Source of the DNA: Branchiostoma floridae
Taxonomy: Eukaryota > Chordata > Leptocardii > Amphioxiformes > Branchiostomatidae
Direction: 5' to 3'
Length of the DNA stretch: 64,000 nt
Assembly (NCBI RefSeq): GCF_000003815.2
Contig: NC_049979.1
Span: forward strand, 8,937,120 to 9,001,119
Shown one piece after another: positions 11,225 through 23,900 of this stretch. The notes under the pieces are model-generated. The model saw only the letters and a list, made by a program, of their open reading frames with translations, ran no database searches and was not told the origin of the DNA. The position numbers and the translations under genes were made by a program. Every line of letters starts with the position of its first letter. Positions within the stretch are counted from its first letter, which is position 1.

Positions 11225-14022
11225 CATATCTTTCCACCGTACCCAGAGAGCAAATTTTGATACCAGAGAGTTCTATATTTTGGATGGTACAGAGTATTTA
11301 TAAGTGCCTGACAAGATGCCAGAAGCTATTGTTGTGGGAAGGAACAGGTGCAGGGTTGCCACTGAAGGACTATAGGTTAGAGGTCACCCCTGCATCTGTA
11401 CCCTCCCCTTTGGAATGACAAATGTAAGTTATTACTCTATTTATTGGGAAGAGTGAGTATGAAACTGCAATGGAAAGTAGAGTGCAAGTGTATTTGCCAG
11501 TGAGAAGTATTTTATATATATATGTATATATATATATATATGAGGCTATTTCTATCAAGTCTACTGTATGAAAGGATGGTTGCAGATATGATGTGTGTGT
11601 TGCTCCCAAGGCTGTGAGTGGGACAACAGAAAACCTAGGCTCTGAGAACCCCAGACTGTGGATCAGTCAAGTCCCTTCTCCAGGATCTAGTCAAACTTGT
11701 CCCCTTATCACGGATCACATAAAAACAAGAAGCAAACGTGTCTTAAAGTTATACAGGGAAGAACACCCTTGGACTGCCTTTTTCAGAAGCCTTTGATAGG
11801 AACGGATGAGCATGTATGATAAGGGGACTTGGCCATTTAACTTGTAAACATGCAAAATCAGTTGCTTTGATCATGTTGCAACAATTTTCAGTATATGTCA
11901 GTCAGTAAGTATATCTTTGGGCCTGTTGGGCCTGCTCGGTCACCAAATTATGTCTCAACTACAACTTAAGTGACTCACACAAAATGTTGTTGGAACTATT
12001 TTCATCTCTGCTCAACTTCCACTTTAACATATGTGATCAATTTTGGCAGCTGAAATGAATGTCCATGGCGGACAAATTCCTTAGACTACTACTCCTCATG
12101 TATATGTCAGTAGATACGTAGATAGATATTGTGAAAAGCATAAAGTAGCCATGCTAAGATAGGTAAAGGACAGAAGAGGGCACCCATACCCTCTCCTGGT
12201 GCCAAAGGTGTGTCCTATGACGTTCATGGAAAGTCCATGTTCTGAGGAGAAAAGAGGTCTGAAGAAAACTAATTGTTTCTTATCACCAAAGGCAATGTCA
12301 TCTGATTTTCCCGGTCCTGCAGCCGGAGGACTAAATCACAGAAAACATTTTCTCCACTTTCCAAATACATCTTAGATCAGACTACCTTCAGAGTGAGTCA
12401 AGATTTGGCTTTATGTCAAGAAGGGGAACAAAAGGCGTTTCTATTTTTGTACTTGAACTCTGTTAAGACTGCTTAGAGACTGGAACATTCCTGGAGTTAG
12501 ACATGAAAACGTGACACCTTAGTATGGAAACACAGTTTAGCATTGAGAATGCTAGTATAGTGTAAAAAGAGACATGTTGCAGTACAGTGGAAAGATGACA
12601 AGCTATTTATTGATGAAATGTACTTCTCTAAATCCAAAGAGAAAATAGTCCAGCTTTGTTAGACACTATACTTTATACCATAAATTTTCATTATAAGTCT
12701 TGGTTCATGTGGGCATGGAGAGTTAGGGGCAGTGAAAATTTGGAGAAGCTTAAGCCAAAGAACACAAAAACTCATACTAGCTTTGGGAAATTTTGCACAG
12801 TAAAATTCACTGAGAAGCCCTCTTGGTGTTAAAAATTTTACTTCTGAAAAACTGTCAAAGAGAGGATTTTCAGGCGATGGCTATGAAAGTGACCTTCAAA
12901 CTGTTTACAAGAGCACTGAAATTAGAATATGTGAACTTTTCTACGTTCCTCTGTGATGAATCATGGTGTGATGTAATCTGTAATGATTTCCTCTCTGTGC
13001 CAAGACTTGGCTCTCCTGCCTGCACGGACAGGAAAACAACCCAGTGATGATCCCTCCTATCAGCTGATTGTATCTGCAGATATCCCTCAGGCCTGTCTAC
13101 CCAGGCTTTGGATGGGTGCATCTTAAGATGGGGAGAGCTTGACAAAAAATTCTGCAATAAGGTTGACTGTTTTTTCTGACAAAACAGTCATCAGTCTTAC
13201 CTCCCAGTCAGGATGTCAAATTAGTGAACTTCCGTGTAAGTGGAGGTTTCGTCTGCACATACTTTGTGCTCTTCTCTTGGAGCATACATGACAAGATGTC
13301 AGAAATTGAAGGAGGCCATGAGGGTTCTTTACGATGAAATTGTTGTACATAGTTAAATAGAATAGGAACAAACTATTTATCATTGTTACTGATGGTCTGT
13401 CCAATTTTTTTAGTATCACATTATCAATTTGTGAAGAGATTATCATATATCTGAATGTGTAAATGCCTTGAGACAATATGCACAGTTTTGTTTTTAAATC
13501 TGTCGATAACTTGTATGTATACAAAAGTCCCTGAATTTCCTGAAATGTAATCTGTCCTTTGCACTTTTTTTATAATTTTGTACATTCTAAATTTAAGTAA
13601 GATTATTTATACATTTGTAAATATGAACCTGACATGTTACAGACTGTCTGAAACTGTGCTGTAAGCTGTTGCTATCATCTATGTCAGGCAGTTCCAATTT
13701 CCTTGCTTGGTTCTTAAGTCTTGTGAATAGCATCTCAGTACAAAAGGAGGTACAAAAATGTACTTAAGACTCATTGTAAAACACACAGTTCCAAATATTC
13801 CTTCAAACATTTGCCAACCTCTGTGCAGTTAGCATTTTCAGGCAATGAAATGAATGTTAAGTCATTGAATGTCTTTGCTTGCTGGACAAAATTGACATCT
13901 ATGCAGTGCATAGAAGTGGAGACTTTGCAAGTTTTGTACAACACATGAGAAAAAGTGGATGTAAGATACAAAAGTTGTAGTATGCACTGCAAGCCCCAGT
14001 AGCACATAGTGTGGTCACCCCT

Positions 14023-14127
14023 TAGCCTAGGTACCACCCCAGTTGGCATGTGCTGGCTCTAAAAGTGATAGCACAATCCAAGTGCTGTGATTATGGGTGA
14101 GCCTAACCAGGATGATACCTAGGCTAG
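14023..14127. repeat. Short inverted-repeat element (MITE-like) in 3' UTR
   Basis: TAGCCTAGGTACCACCCCAG at the left end is mirrored by GATGATACCTAGGCTA at the right end, about 105 bp in total. Arms are imperfect beyond the first 11 bp. It could be a small MITE or a structured RNA element in the SERTAD2-like UTR. Confidence 0.35.
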
Positions 14128-14919
14128 CATGTTCTTACATTCCTGAACCAAAGAAGCAGAAATGTATGGAATACCTGCAATAAGCTCTCTGGTGTTGCAG
14201 GACTATTACATGTGTACTACTACTTGTTTCTTGGTACTGCATTTGGAGTTGGGCCCAGCAAAATGAAAAGAAAGTGACTTGATATGGACCTTGGTCATGG
14301 CACTCCAATCTCCAAACTGTCACATAAGGTTAAATTGTGAAAAGGATGTTCCATCGTGATTGTTGTCACATGGCTATGTTGCACAGAGAATGTATTTCTC
14401 AGTAGTTGGGATTGATTATGAAAAAAGGATCATGAAATATTTGGAAACTGGACAGGAAAAGTATGTTGTGTTATCCATAGGCAATATTGGCCATGGGTTG
14501 CAATAACTGCACAACTTTTTGTAACTTTCTTCCAATATTCTGTTAAATGCTTGCAAAGAGAAGACATGTATGTTTGGTTGGAAGAAGCGATCATTAACTT
14601 GAATGCAATGTACCAAGTACATATATGTTATAATTGTATAATGTGGTTGTTATTTCAACAGATGTGTTTTGCTAAAGCAACCTGTAATTTTATAAACAAG
14701 AGCATTTCAGTTTCTTACATCCAGGAAATTCCAAACATGAAACCGTTCTCAGCTTGATGCTCAGATAGTTGAAAAAAGTACTGGACATTCAGTGATGGGG
14801 AAAGAAAGCTGTAGAATCTTGTCAGCATCCTTCCAACAGGCCAGTACTGTAACAGGGTCAGTCTATGCACATCCCAAATGTGTTTGTGTTGCAGCTATGA
14901 ATATATCTCTTCTTTTCTG

Positions 14920-14925
14920 AATAAA
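14920..14925 (+). terminator. Polyadenylation signal AATAAA with downstream GT-rich element
   Basis: Canonical AATAAA followed at 25-50 bp by two GT-rich blocks. It is the best-supported 3' end for the SERTAD2-like transcript. Confidence 0.5.
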
Positions 14926-14945
14926 TTTCATCCTAAGGCCATAGA

Positions 14946-16835
14946 CATGCGTTTGGTGTTTTTTAGGCGTTTGGTTTTTGATTGGGAAATATATTTAATG
15001 CTACAGTGGTGAAATGTTATGGTAAATGTTTTGAAATATGCGAAAAACGATGAACAAAGAACGAACACGGAGATTAGAATTTGTAGGGTGTAATTAGCAA
15101 TGTTAACAATAACATGCTGTATAAAATTGACATGAAATAGGTTAAGTGCATGCAATAATTGGCTGTTTATTTCTGGACAAGGCTTTGGAGTGGCTCATTA
15201 TACAAGATAGAGAATTCCAAGGCCTGAGCACAGTCGTTCAAGTCTCACATAGAACCGCCCACACGTTTGGGATCGCGCCACCTGTGCAAATCCTCACCCC
15301 ACCGTTGCCATAGCGACGTCCATGGATCTTCCCACCGCAGGCGACCAACTCAAACACTGTCAGGCTGCCAGTGTTCACGTGGCACTGCGCGCTGGTGCCT
15401 GGTCTCTGCTGCTGACAGGTGCAGGGAGCTGACAGCTGAGGACGGCCCGGGGTTCATACGGAGGTGGAGGAATACATGTGTAGTACTAGTAGCGTCTTGA
15501 GGAGCCATGGTGGAATGTGAGGCGAAATGTGAGCCCGTGACATTGACCTACAGAGCCATAGAGCCGGAGATAAATCCTCTACCCATTTGGAGTATATCTA
15601 GCATTTCGGCCAAAATGTTTTGATATTAAAAGATACACCAGATGATTATAATTATTATTATAAAAAATAATCGTGTGTTTGACGGTGCTTTTGTAATTGG
15701 CTATTCCACTTTGAATGACCGAGAGGGCGTTCACAAAATTGCTTAGTTTAAACAGCGATATCTGGATGGATCATGAATCTGTAATGATATGGAGTGCATA
15801 CAGGAGGGCTAGAGTAAAACCTTTTGCTACATTGTCCAAGTGAGGAAAGTAGCTACGTAGGAATCTGTAAAGCGTTAAGCAGCTTCCCGGACTTTTCAAT
15901 TTCAATGTGTTAAGCAAACATAGAAATAACGTCTGGTTCATTGAAAAACGGGTATGCCCTGTTGGAGGCATTTCAAAACCCCAGACATACGGTGCCTGTC
16001 TACAAGACCTTCACTTCGTCGACGTCCAACAAGTCTTTCATTGATATGCAAGTCACGTTGCATTTGTAGAGCAAAATCAAAAGAATGAGGAGGCTGCGCA
16101 TGCCAAGGACAAACTGCAGGTAGCGTTACTGCAATTACTGCAAAAGTAGGGTGAACAGAGAATATAACTTTCACCTGCCCCTTTCGTTGAAATCCTTTGG
16201 CTTTGTCACCCATACCTCACTCTCATCTTTAGGGATACTGCACCCAACTTCGTAAGCTGAAGGCAGTTTGATTTGGTTTTCATATACGTTACCTTTATCG
16301 TACTTGCCACCATGCCTTTATATGTGCTTTTGCAGCAGTACCATGAAGTCATCTAGCGTAATCAATCAAAACTGCAGCTTTGTAGTAAGAACTCTTCTCC
16401 TTTCAAATAGACGTGCTAAAGATGCACACCACTCAAAAACACGGAAAATTCGGAGCAGTGAGTGAGTGAGTGAATGAACGAATAGATGAGCGAGCAATGG
16501 AGTGAGTAAATTTGGGTGAAATATAACACTTTATTCCCTTTAAAAGTTTAATAACCGCTACTTGATGGTGGCAAGTGCTGCATGAGTGTCCTTATGCAGA
16601 ATTGAGGATATCTTAAGATAGTTAAGGACCAGGACAAAATAAAAAATTCCGTGGATGAAAGATATTGAGGATATAAAAAAGTAGCTCTCATGCCGTTTTC
16701 AGGGTTTTGCAGTATGTCTCCCCGGTAATAGAACCTGACCCACACAGCAAATAGAAGGCACCTTGAGAAAAGGCGCTCTCTAGCGGTCCCCTCCATGCAA
16801 CATGTCTGTGTAACGAAACAACGTATTCCAAAAAG
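14946..16835. other. Intergenic stretch, no gene recognised
   Basis: No coding exon can be supported. A GC-richer patch at about 15240-15480 contains an RFX X-box-like motif (GTTGCCATAGCGAC, 15304-15317) and could be regulatory. A short GAGT/GAAT microsatellite lies at about 16456-16500. Confidence 0.4.
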
Positions 16836-17752
16836 CAGTTACTGCAACTGGATATGATTTTGGAAACGGTCAGACATTTCAGATAGCATCCAGTACTGTC
16901 TGTTTATCATATTATTTTAGTTTAAAAAAGTTTTTCCAGTCGAAAACCGTCTTGACTACTTTTACACGTGAAAAAAAAACTGGTCTAAATTTGTGTCTAC
17001 TGGAGAAAAAATGTAATAACAGCCCTCTATCACATTAATTCACTAGTATATAGACTAGTATTGAAATTACAGTTCGAAAACAAGTTATCACAATTTTTCA
17101 AATATCACGTTTTCTGTCTTAAAATACTATTCAGGGCCAAATAAATGTGATGAACAATCAAGTCTAAATAATATGTCAGACAATGTCAAATTATATTTTA
17201 TTCTCAGAGGTTCCGCATTGTTACCGTCTGTGTACAACTTTAAACGATGCAACTCACGCAAACTTACATTGAGGATACTAAGCGCTTCTAGCTCTACATG
17301 ACTGTATCAGTCAAGTAGATATAGAAGTCCTAACTCTACTTTTGTTAATTCTCTTTTTCATATGTACTCAATGAGGCTAATTGATATTACTTTATGTCTT
17401 GGGGTGGTGGGAAATCACGCACAGTTATGTTGACCTAAGTTACATTAATTCATTTGTATTTTGTTATGTGGCGCTGTTAAAATAAGTTGTTAAAACTTGA
17501 GTGCAGCGCCACATTGTCCTTGTTATGTGTTTTTTAATAAAGAAAAAATAATAATAATCAAGTCTTAGCATCCACTATCTTTCGTCAGTGACACAGAAGA
17601 AAGCTGGTTGAAAATCAACATTTTACTTTGCATATCAATTAATAGGTAGGATATACATCTGTATAACATGATATTCAACCAGCTGCCATCAGTGTCACGG
17701 ACGAAAGACGTCGGACCGTTTCCAAAATCATATCCAGTTGCTTGAGTAACTG
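16836..17752. mobile_element. MITE-like nonautonomous DNA element with about 40-bp terminal inverted repeats
   Basis: The left end CAGTTACTGCAACTGG continuing through GATATGATTTTGGAAACGGT is mirrored at the right end (ACCGTTTCCAAAATCATATC, then CAGTTGCTTGAGTAACTG), with one 3-bp indel near the tip. The element is about 917 bp and has no transposase ORF. Inside lie a second inverted repeat (17579-17612 against 17680-17710, sharing CAACCAGCT and TTTCGTC blocks) and a third around GTGGCGCTG/CAGCGCCAC (about 17468-17512). A diverged copy of the right end occurs at 26060-26111 in the patched gene. No clear target-site duplication was found. Confidence 0.65.
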
Positions 17753-17770
17753 TTTTGGGCGTATATCAGG

Positions 17771-18049
17771 ATGTCAAATCTTCCGATCGACGATACAACC
17801 TATTCCCACGGAGATTTAGGCCGAGTTTGTTACAACCGTCCCACTAAAGACTCGTTGCCGACACATAAAAGCCTACAATACATACAGTACCACCCTGTGA
17901 TGAAGAAGCTAAGCCATGTGGTAGGCGGGAACGATAGCAACGTAATCCCATTCTACTCATATTACAGCATTTCACCAAGAGCGTTTAACCCTAAACCGAA
18001 TATCAAAACTAACTGCGCCTCAGAAACATTTGTGATTCCGTACCTTTGA
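17771..18049 (+). CDS. Unrecognised 92-codon ORF upstream of the patched gene
   Basis: An intact ATG-initiated frame begins 18 bp after the MITE end and stops 49 bp before the patched start codon. The predicted protein is rich in Tyr, Pro and Asn (HPVMKKLS, PFYSYYSISPRAFNPKPN), with no membrane segment or signal peptide. I recognise no domain. Proline/tyrosine-rich short proteins of this look occur among microtubule inner proteins, but that is only a resemblance. It could equally be a long upstream ORF in the 5' UTR of the patched gene, or chance. Confidence 0.25.
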   Translation: MSNLPIDDTTYSHGDLGRVCYNRPTKDSLPTHKSLQYIQYHPVMKKLSHVVGGNDSNVIPFYSYYSISPRAFNPKPNIKTNCASETFVIPYL

Positions 18050-18097
18050 TAGAGTTGGCTTGTCCTTAACACCTTAATTTTTAAACCCGAATTCATC

Positions 18098-20989
18098 ATG
18101 GATGAGGAGGAGGTCACTGGTGAATGTTCCGACGCCCAGGCGTGTCTGTCTTCATGCAATTCCTTCATAGAGGAGGCGATGGAGAGTTTCTTTTACAGGT
18201 ATTTGTTTTGACATTTGTTGACTTGTGAGGTCTACCGTTCTAACAGTAGCGCAATATTTCCCCAGGCTGTTGAAGGAAACCTTTTCACGGCTCCGGGTGA
18301 GTTTTGGGTCCGGTCGTGACATGACAAAGTGAGCACAAACTCAAGAAATAAACAGCAGAATGCATATGGTCTATCCAAACCGATGACCATATATTAGAGG
18401 TCTACGTAGCACTAGTCTCATGCCGCTTACAGTACCTTATGTCTCCATATAAACAATGCACAAATGCGAAATATGTAATATATGAAACTGACAAAAGACT
18501 TCTAAATAAACAATTTTGCCTCCACACAGAAACTCTATCACAGTCCAATCAAGTTGACTCTCCGAGTGATTCGAAACAATATAATTTTCTCCTTTTTCCG
18601 GCCAACATAATGTCAATATCTTCTGGTAGTTATCGACACTAGAAAGACTAGTTTACAAGACCCACTACTCCACAGGAGCAAGGACGTTACATCAACGTTG
18701 ATGTAACGTCCTTGACAGGAGCTTGAGTTACGGTTTTGCCATCCAATATCAGCTTGAAGATTTCATAATGCCACACAGCAAGGTAACGTTTCATGTATGA
18801 TTCTAGGTTAGGTTCTTTTGTCGGAAGCCGACCATGGACGACGATCATCATCGTCGGAATTCTGGGAGCAGCTTGTGGGATAGGCATGGCACAATTAGAG
18901 GTGGACTCAGACCAGACAATGTTTGTGCCGCTGGGTTCTGCTGTCCTGAAGAACAAGGAGTGGGTGAAAAAAGCCTTTCCGAGCAACTTCGTGTTCGAAA
19001 ATGTCTTGGTTGAGGCAGAGAATGTTCTCGCACCCGAAGTACTACAGTCAGTAAGTCTACCCTGCAGTCTTTGTTGGTAACTGGGGCTTTGAAATGTCAG
19101 ATTTCTGTTTTTAGGGCATGGATGTAATGTTCCTCTTAAAAGTACAAACTTAAGACAAGCACCGAGCGGGATATGCAAAAATGTATTGACAGGAACAGGA
19201 AGATCTTGTCAATAACATCCACAAACATTTATTGCTAGTAACATCCTGTCAATAGCCTCAATAATAATAATTTAATACATTAACTACTTTCAAATTGATA
19301 ACTTATTCAGGTTTTCGTCTTTGCTTTGTAGATGCTGAAATTGGACCACAGGATCAGGAATATCTCAACTGGCTCTACGGACTGGGAATCCCTCTGTTAT
19401 ATGTAAGTAAGTCATCTGACACCCAGGTCAACTTGGCCAAGGTTTATAATAGGATAGGATCAGCCCAGGTGTTGGTCCAAGTTGACCATGGGAATGTGCC
19501 AAGTTGATCTTATCAGTCATAGGCTAAGTTGGTAAAGAGCCAAAACACCTGAAATCCTGGCTTTCTCTTACATGTACTTGCAGTCTAAAGGAAAGCAGTA
19601 GCCAACTTAGTCAGCATCGTAACATGAAAATAACAGTAATATCAACAGAGGAAACTAATGATTGTAAAGGTTACATAATGGTCTAATTAACAGCAAAAAC
19701 AAACAAACTGAATCAACATTACAGCATGATGTATACAAGGCTGGCTTACCAGTCTAAGTTAAATTACTAGTAAGCGAATCTTCCAGTCTTTGAAATAATG
19801 ACTGTGTTATATTGTTGTTGTTGATGATGGTTCTGTCCAGATTGGATGAGTCCTGTTACACCATCAGTTTGTTGGAGCTGTGGTCCTTCAACACTTCTCT
19901 CATCCAGGCTCTAACACAGACTGATATTCTGGACATGATCAATACCGAAAATTTAACCAGGTATGAACTGATGTGTTTTTATCATATAACTTTTTTTTTT
20001 AAACCTGAATCTGCGCAATAACCTTGATACATTATTTTTGGAACAGAGCATGTATGAATATCAAGTTGACAGATGATGCTTTATTTTGAAAAAATCGCAA
20101 TTTCACACCACCATCCATTGTTTTGATAACCCTAAATACTGTTTCTAGATACAATGGATATAACGTTAGGTTACCCAGTGGATAAAGGTGAACTAGCATT
20201 AATGTCTTTGTGCGAATTTCAAATATCTTATCAGCTGTAAAAGTTGTGTCTGATATCTCTTTTATCTTTTTTTGGCAAGAAGTTTATATATGTTTTTGAT
20301 AGCACTTGTATGTTTGTATGTGATTAAACAGCATGACTTTACATAACTAATGAGGACATTTGTGACATGTCATTTGGCCAGAGGAGATAAAGAATTCTCC
20401 CAAATTATACTGATGATTCAATGTGCATATCCATAATGAGCCAAGGCTGCAAGAACACATGATGATGATAGAGTTTTTATACTTGTCATATTTGAAAGTT
20501 ATGAGGAGGTAAGCATTTTGGATCAAGTATTATGCAAATTAGGTGATCTTCATAGTTACTGATATTATTGTTTGGTTGCTCATTGAACTCATTCTCCTTC
20601 GCAGAGGGACCACAGTCGTGTCAAAACGACTTGTAATGCCGTTGGGGACCGGGCGTTAGGAGGATGATTGAACTATTACATGTTTTTATTTTCTCCACAC
20701 AATATTCAGTGCTTATGACTAGTCTATTATCTCCAATGGATGGTATTCAGCACCAGGGACAGGTCTATCTATCTATCTGTGTTGATGGTGTTCAGTGCCA
20801 AGGACATGTATTTACCTTTGCCAGAATGGCTAAGGTTATGTTTTGGGCTTGTGAGTCTGTGTGTGTGTGTGTCTGTGTGTTAACCTGGGTGGTGTACTGA
20901 GGGATGAGGAAGGAAGAATCACACAAGCAGGGGCTGCCACCATGATGTATGCTGCACAGACTGGCGATGGGGAGGACGGAGAGGATGAG
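18098..20989 (+). CDS. Patched-domain gene exons 1-5: N-terminus, TM1 and first extracellular loop
   Basis: Exon 1 (18098-18198, ends in phase 2) encodes MDEEEVTGECSDAQ through FFYR. Exon 2 (18807-19050) continues LGSFVGSRPWTTIIIVGILG, a first membrane helix followed by QLEVDSDQTMFVPLGS, the usual patched-family pattern. Exon 3 (19332-19402) encodes MLKLDHRIRNISTGSTDWES. Exon 4 (19841-19960) encodes LDESCYTISLLELW and ends in phase 2. Exon 5 is readable from about 20882 (NLGGVLRDEEGRITQAGAAT) to the GTAACA donor at 20990. Its acceptor cannot be placed: the preceding bases are a (TG)n run and the only AG (20854-20855) is out of phase with exon 4, so about 10-15 residues or a small exon are missing. 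Confidence 0.85.
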
Positions 20990-23900
20990 GTAACAATTTT
21001 GTGACTCAGTTTTTTGCATTTTGCGACTTGCAGTCGCAAAATGCTTACTGGCCAGTGTAGTCGACGTTGTGATGAACGGACCTGTTCAATCCATGCCAAA
21101 CATTTCTATACCTGTTAAAACAGGCATATTTTCAACATGGTCGCTCTAGCGCAGTGGTAAAATTTACGCATTCTAAACCATTCTAAACCAATGCACCCGG
21201 TTCGAATCCGGGAAGGTGGACTTTTTTCAATTTTTTCTTTTCTTTTTTACATCCATTAAAATACTAATTTTTACATCCATTTGGCCACACCAATTTATTT
21301 CTTTGGTTAACGGATTCGCCGCTTCGTTTTTTTGCCGAATAGAAATAAAAATTAAAAAAAAAAAAAACTTAAAAATGCCCCGCAACAGTGCTGACTCAAA
21401 AACAGGCAATGTGTAGTGAAATTTGCTGCAGTTCACGCAAATTTTAACAGGTGGCGTCTAGCATGTGAAAAATCTGAAAGAAAGGAACGATAGTTTTGTT
21501 CATTTTGCCCCCAACAGACTGATTCTAAGCCGTGTGTTGACACTCAAACAGCATGTCAGATACATGGAGCAGTATCCAAGCTCGTGATGTTGTGATGTTG
21601 TGATGTTGAGATGAACGGACCTGTTCAATCCATGCCAAACATTTCTATACCTGTTAAAACAGACCTTTACTCAACATGTTCGCACTAGCGCAGTGGTAAA
21701 GTATACGCATTTTAAACCAATACACCCGGTTCGAATTCGGGGAGGTGGATTTTTTTCAATTTTTTTTCTTTTTTACATCCATTAAAATACTAATTTTTAC
21801 ATCCATTTGGCCACACCAATTTATTTCTTTGGTTAACGGATTCGCCGCTTCGTTTTTTTGCCGAATAGAAATAAAAATTAAAAAAAAAAAACTTAAAAAT
21901 GCCCCGCAACAGAGCTCACTCAAAAACAGGCAATGTGTAGTAAAATTTGCTGCAGTTCACGCAAATTTTAACAGGTGGCGTCTAGATCTGCTGCAGTTCA
22001 GGCACATATGTGAATCTCTCCATGCGCCAATATCAGGTTTAGTTACTCTGTTCTATTTATATGACATTCTAATAACTAGAAAAAAACGTTCACACACGCA
22101 AACATTCGCAAAATGCCAGCTTTTTTAAAAGCACTTGTTTTTATTCACATTTCTTTAAAGAGGATGAGACGGAAAGCAGACCCTGCTTATCGAGGTCTTC
22201 TCCTCATGTACATAAACAAAATAAGGACACACATACATGACTACAAAACGCTAAATAACAAAGTCAAGAGATAATGATAATGACATGAAATAAAACAATA
22301 AGAAATCAAATAACAAAGTGACTAAGTTGATTTCTAAGGTAGACATTTTGTCCTGAATCATTTGCTAAATACATTGTCATAGTAATATTACTACTACTGT
22401 TATGTTGTCGCAGTTGACGGAAGTTCGAAAGGAATGGGAGATCAAGTTTGTTGACGTCGTCAATGAAGAGAGCAGGAACATTGGGAGCAACATAACCTAC
22501 TTCCCAACTACTTCTTCCAGGTTTTACAGATTTTGTATTTTGATTCATACAAAAGAGTGGTAACATTACTTTAGTAAACTTAACATGCTTGTGATTACAC
22601 ATGTCTCAATGAGGCCGATCCTATTCTAATCTCCAAGGATTTGAATGGGTTAGTTGTTTTGTTGGTCTTTTGCAGCCTTTTCTGCAATTCTCCTTTAGTG
22701 GTGCACCATCTAGAAGGATGTGATGCTGCTAAATGTTGCAAAAATAAGGTACTGTGGTAAAACGATGGATGGATGGAAGGATGGATGGATGGGGAGAGGG
22801 AGGGATGAATGGAGAGTGAAAGAGAGGGATGGAGGAATTGATTGATGGATTAATTCCTACCACTGACTTTATGTTCTCCAACTGCCATTAGCTATTCTGA
22901 AGACAATAACATCGCGGGGGATGTGCCACTTTTGATGGCTGGCTGTGTCCTCATTTTAGTCTACGTGGTGTGCCAGCTTGGTCAATTCAACCGCCTTCAG
23001 CACAAGGTACATCCTATTAAATTGATTAAATTGAATTAATTAACAGGTATTGAACTGATTAACTGATAGTCAACAGTTCAAGGGAATAATGTAAACTTGG
23101 TGATTCTTTTTGTGTGTGTGTTGTTCGGCATTATGGCACATTGCATTTTCTGTACACTTGTTCATATCTACTGGCAAAATTACCTTCTTGTTCCACTGTC
23201 AGGTTTACCTATCAATGATCGGAGTGATTTGCATTGGGCTTGCAGTTGTTGGAGGGATTGGTATCTGCCTATTACTTGGTTTGCGTTATAACGTCATGCA
23301 CTCTATGCTTCCCTTCCTAGTCATGGGTGAGTATGATGATTCATTTTTTGGCACTCATATGTGCGTTTTCTCTGAGCCTTCTAGTTTGTTTCTCATCTAA
23401 AAGCTGCTAGCCAATTATATAATGTTATGCATAGTCTTTACCTCTGCACCAGTAAGTCATGAGTTCAAATCCCAGCTGTCGCCTATCCTACATGCACAAT
23501 GCTGGAAACATGCACGGTACTGGAAACATGCACAATGCTGGAAACATGCACGGTACAGGAAACATGCACGGTACTGGAAACATGCACGGCAGTGGAAACA
23601 TGCACGGTACTGGAAACATGCACACTACAAGAAACAGTTACAATCCTTAGGAAAGGACATAAAGCCAAGGTCCACCGTTAGTTATAATGAGTTGTCATAT
23701 TAAAGAGCTATGGGAATTTCCCTGGTACAATGAACCTGTACTGTACAAATCATCTGTCCTCTCACCCATTCACTGAATTAATTTGAGCTGAACTCATTCG
23801 AGATCACTTAGAAACTCACCTTCCTTCAGAGATTGAAGGTGCGCTCCTCCCATCCACAGGTATTGGAGTAGATGACATGTTTGTGATCGTGACAACCTGG

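Larger units (their letters stand above)
11225..14945 (+). other. Long 3' UTR of the SERTAD2-like gene
   Basis: From the stop to about 14945 there is no supported coding sequence. An AATAAA at 14920-14925 is followed by GT-rich sequence (gtttggtgttttttagg, then gcgtttggtttttg), a good cleavage/polyadenylation arrangement, giving a UTR of about 3.7 kb. Vertebrate SERTAD2 also has a long 3' UTR. A (TA)n tract at about 11511-11541 and a short inverted repeat at 14023-14127 lie inside it. Confidence 0.5.

Noticed and set aside
10567-11253. Antisense ORFs of up to 154 codons opposite the SERTAD2-like exon
   Set aside because: Shadow of the real coding strand; low-complexity serine/valine translations.
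21136-21222. tRNA gene
   Set aside because: Boxes A and B are present but the anticodon arm is disrupted by a duplicated segment and the sequence continues into a SINE body.
23422-23703. ORFs rich in repeated Cys-Trp-Lys-His and Gly-Asn-Met-His
   Set aside because: Products of an 18-bp minisatellite open in all frames.
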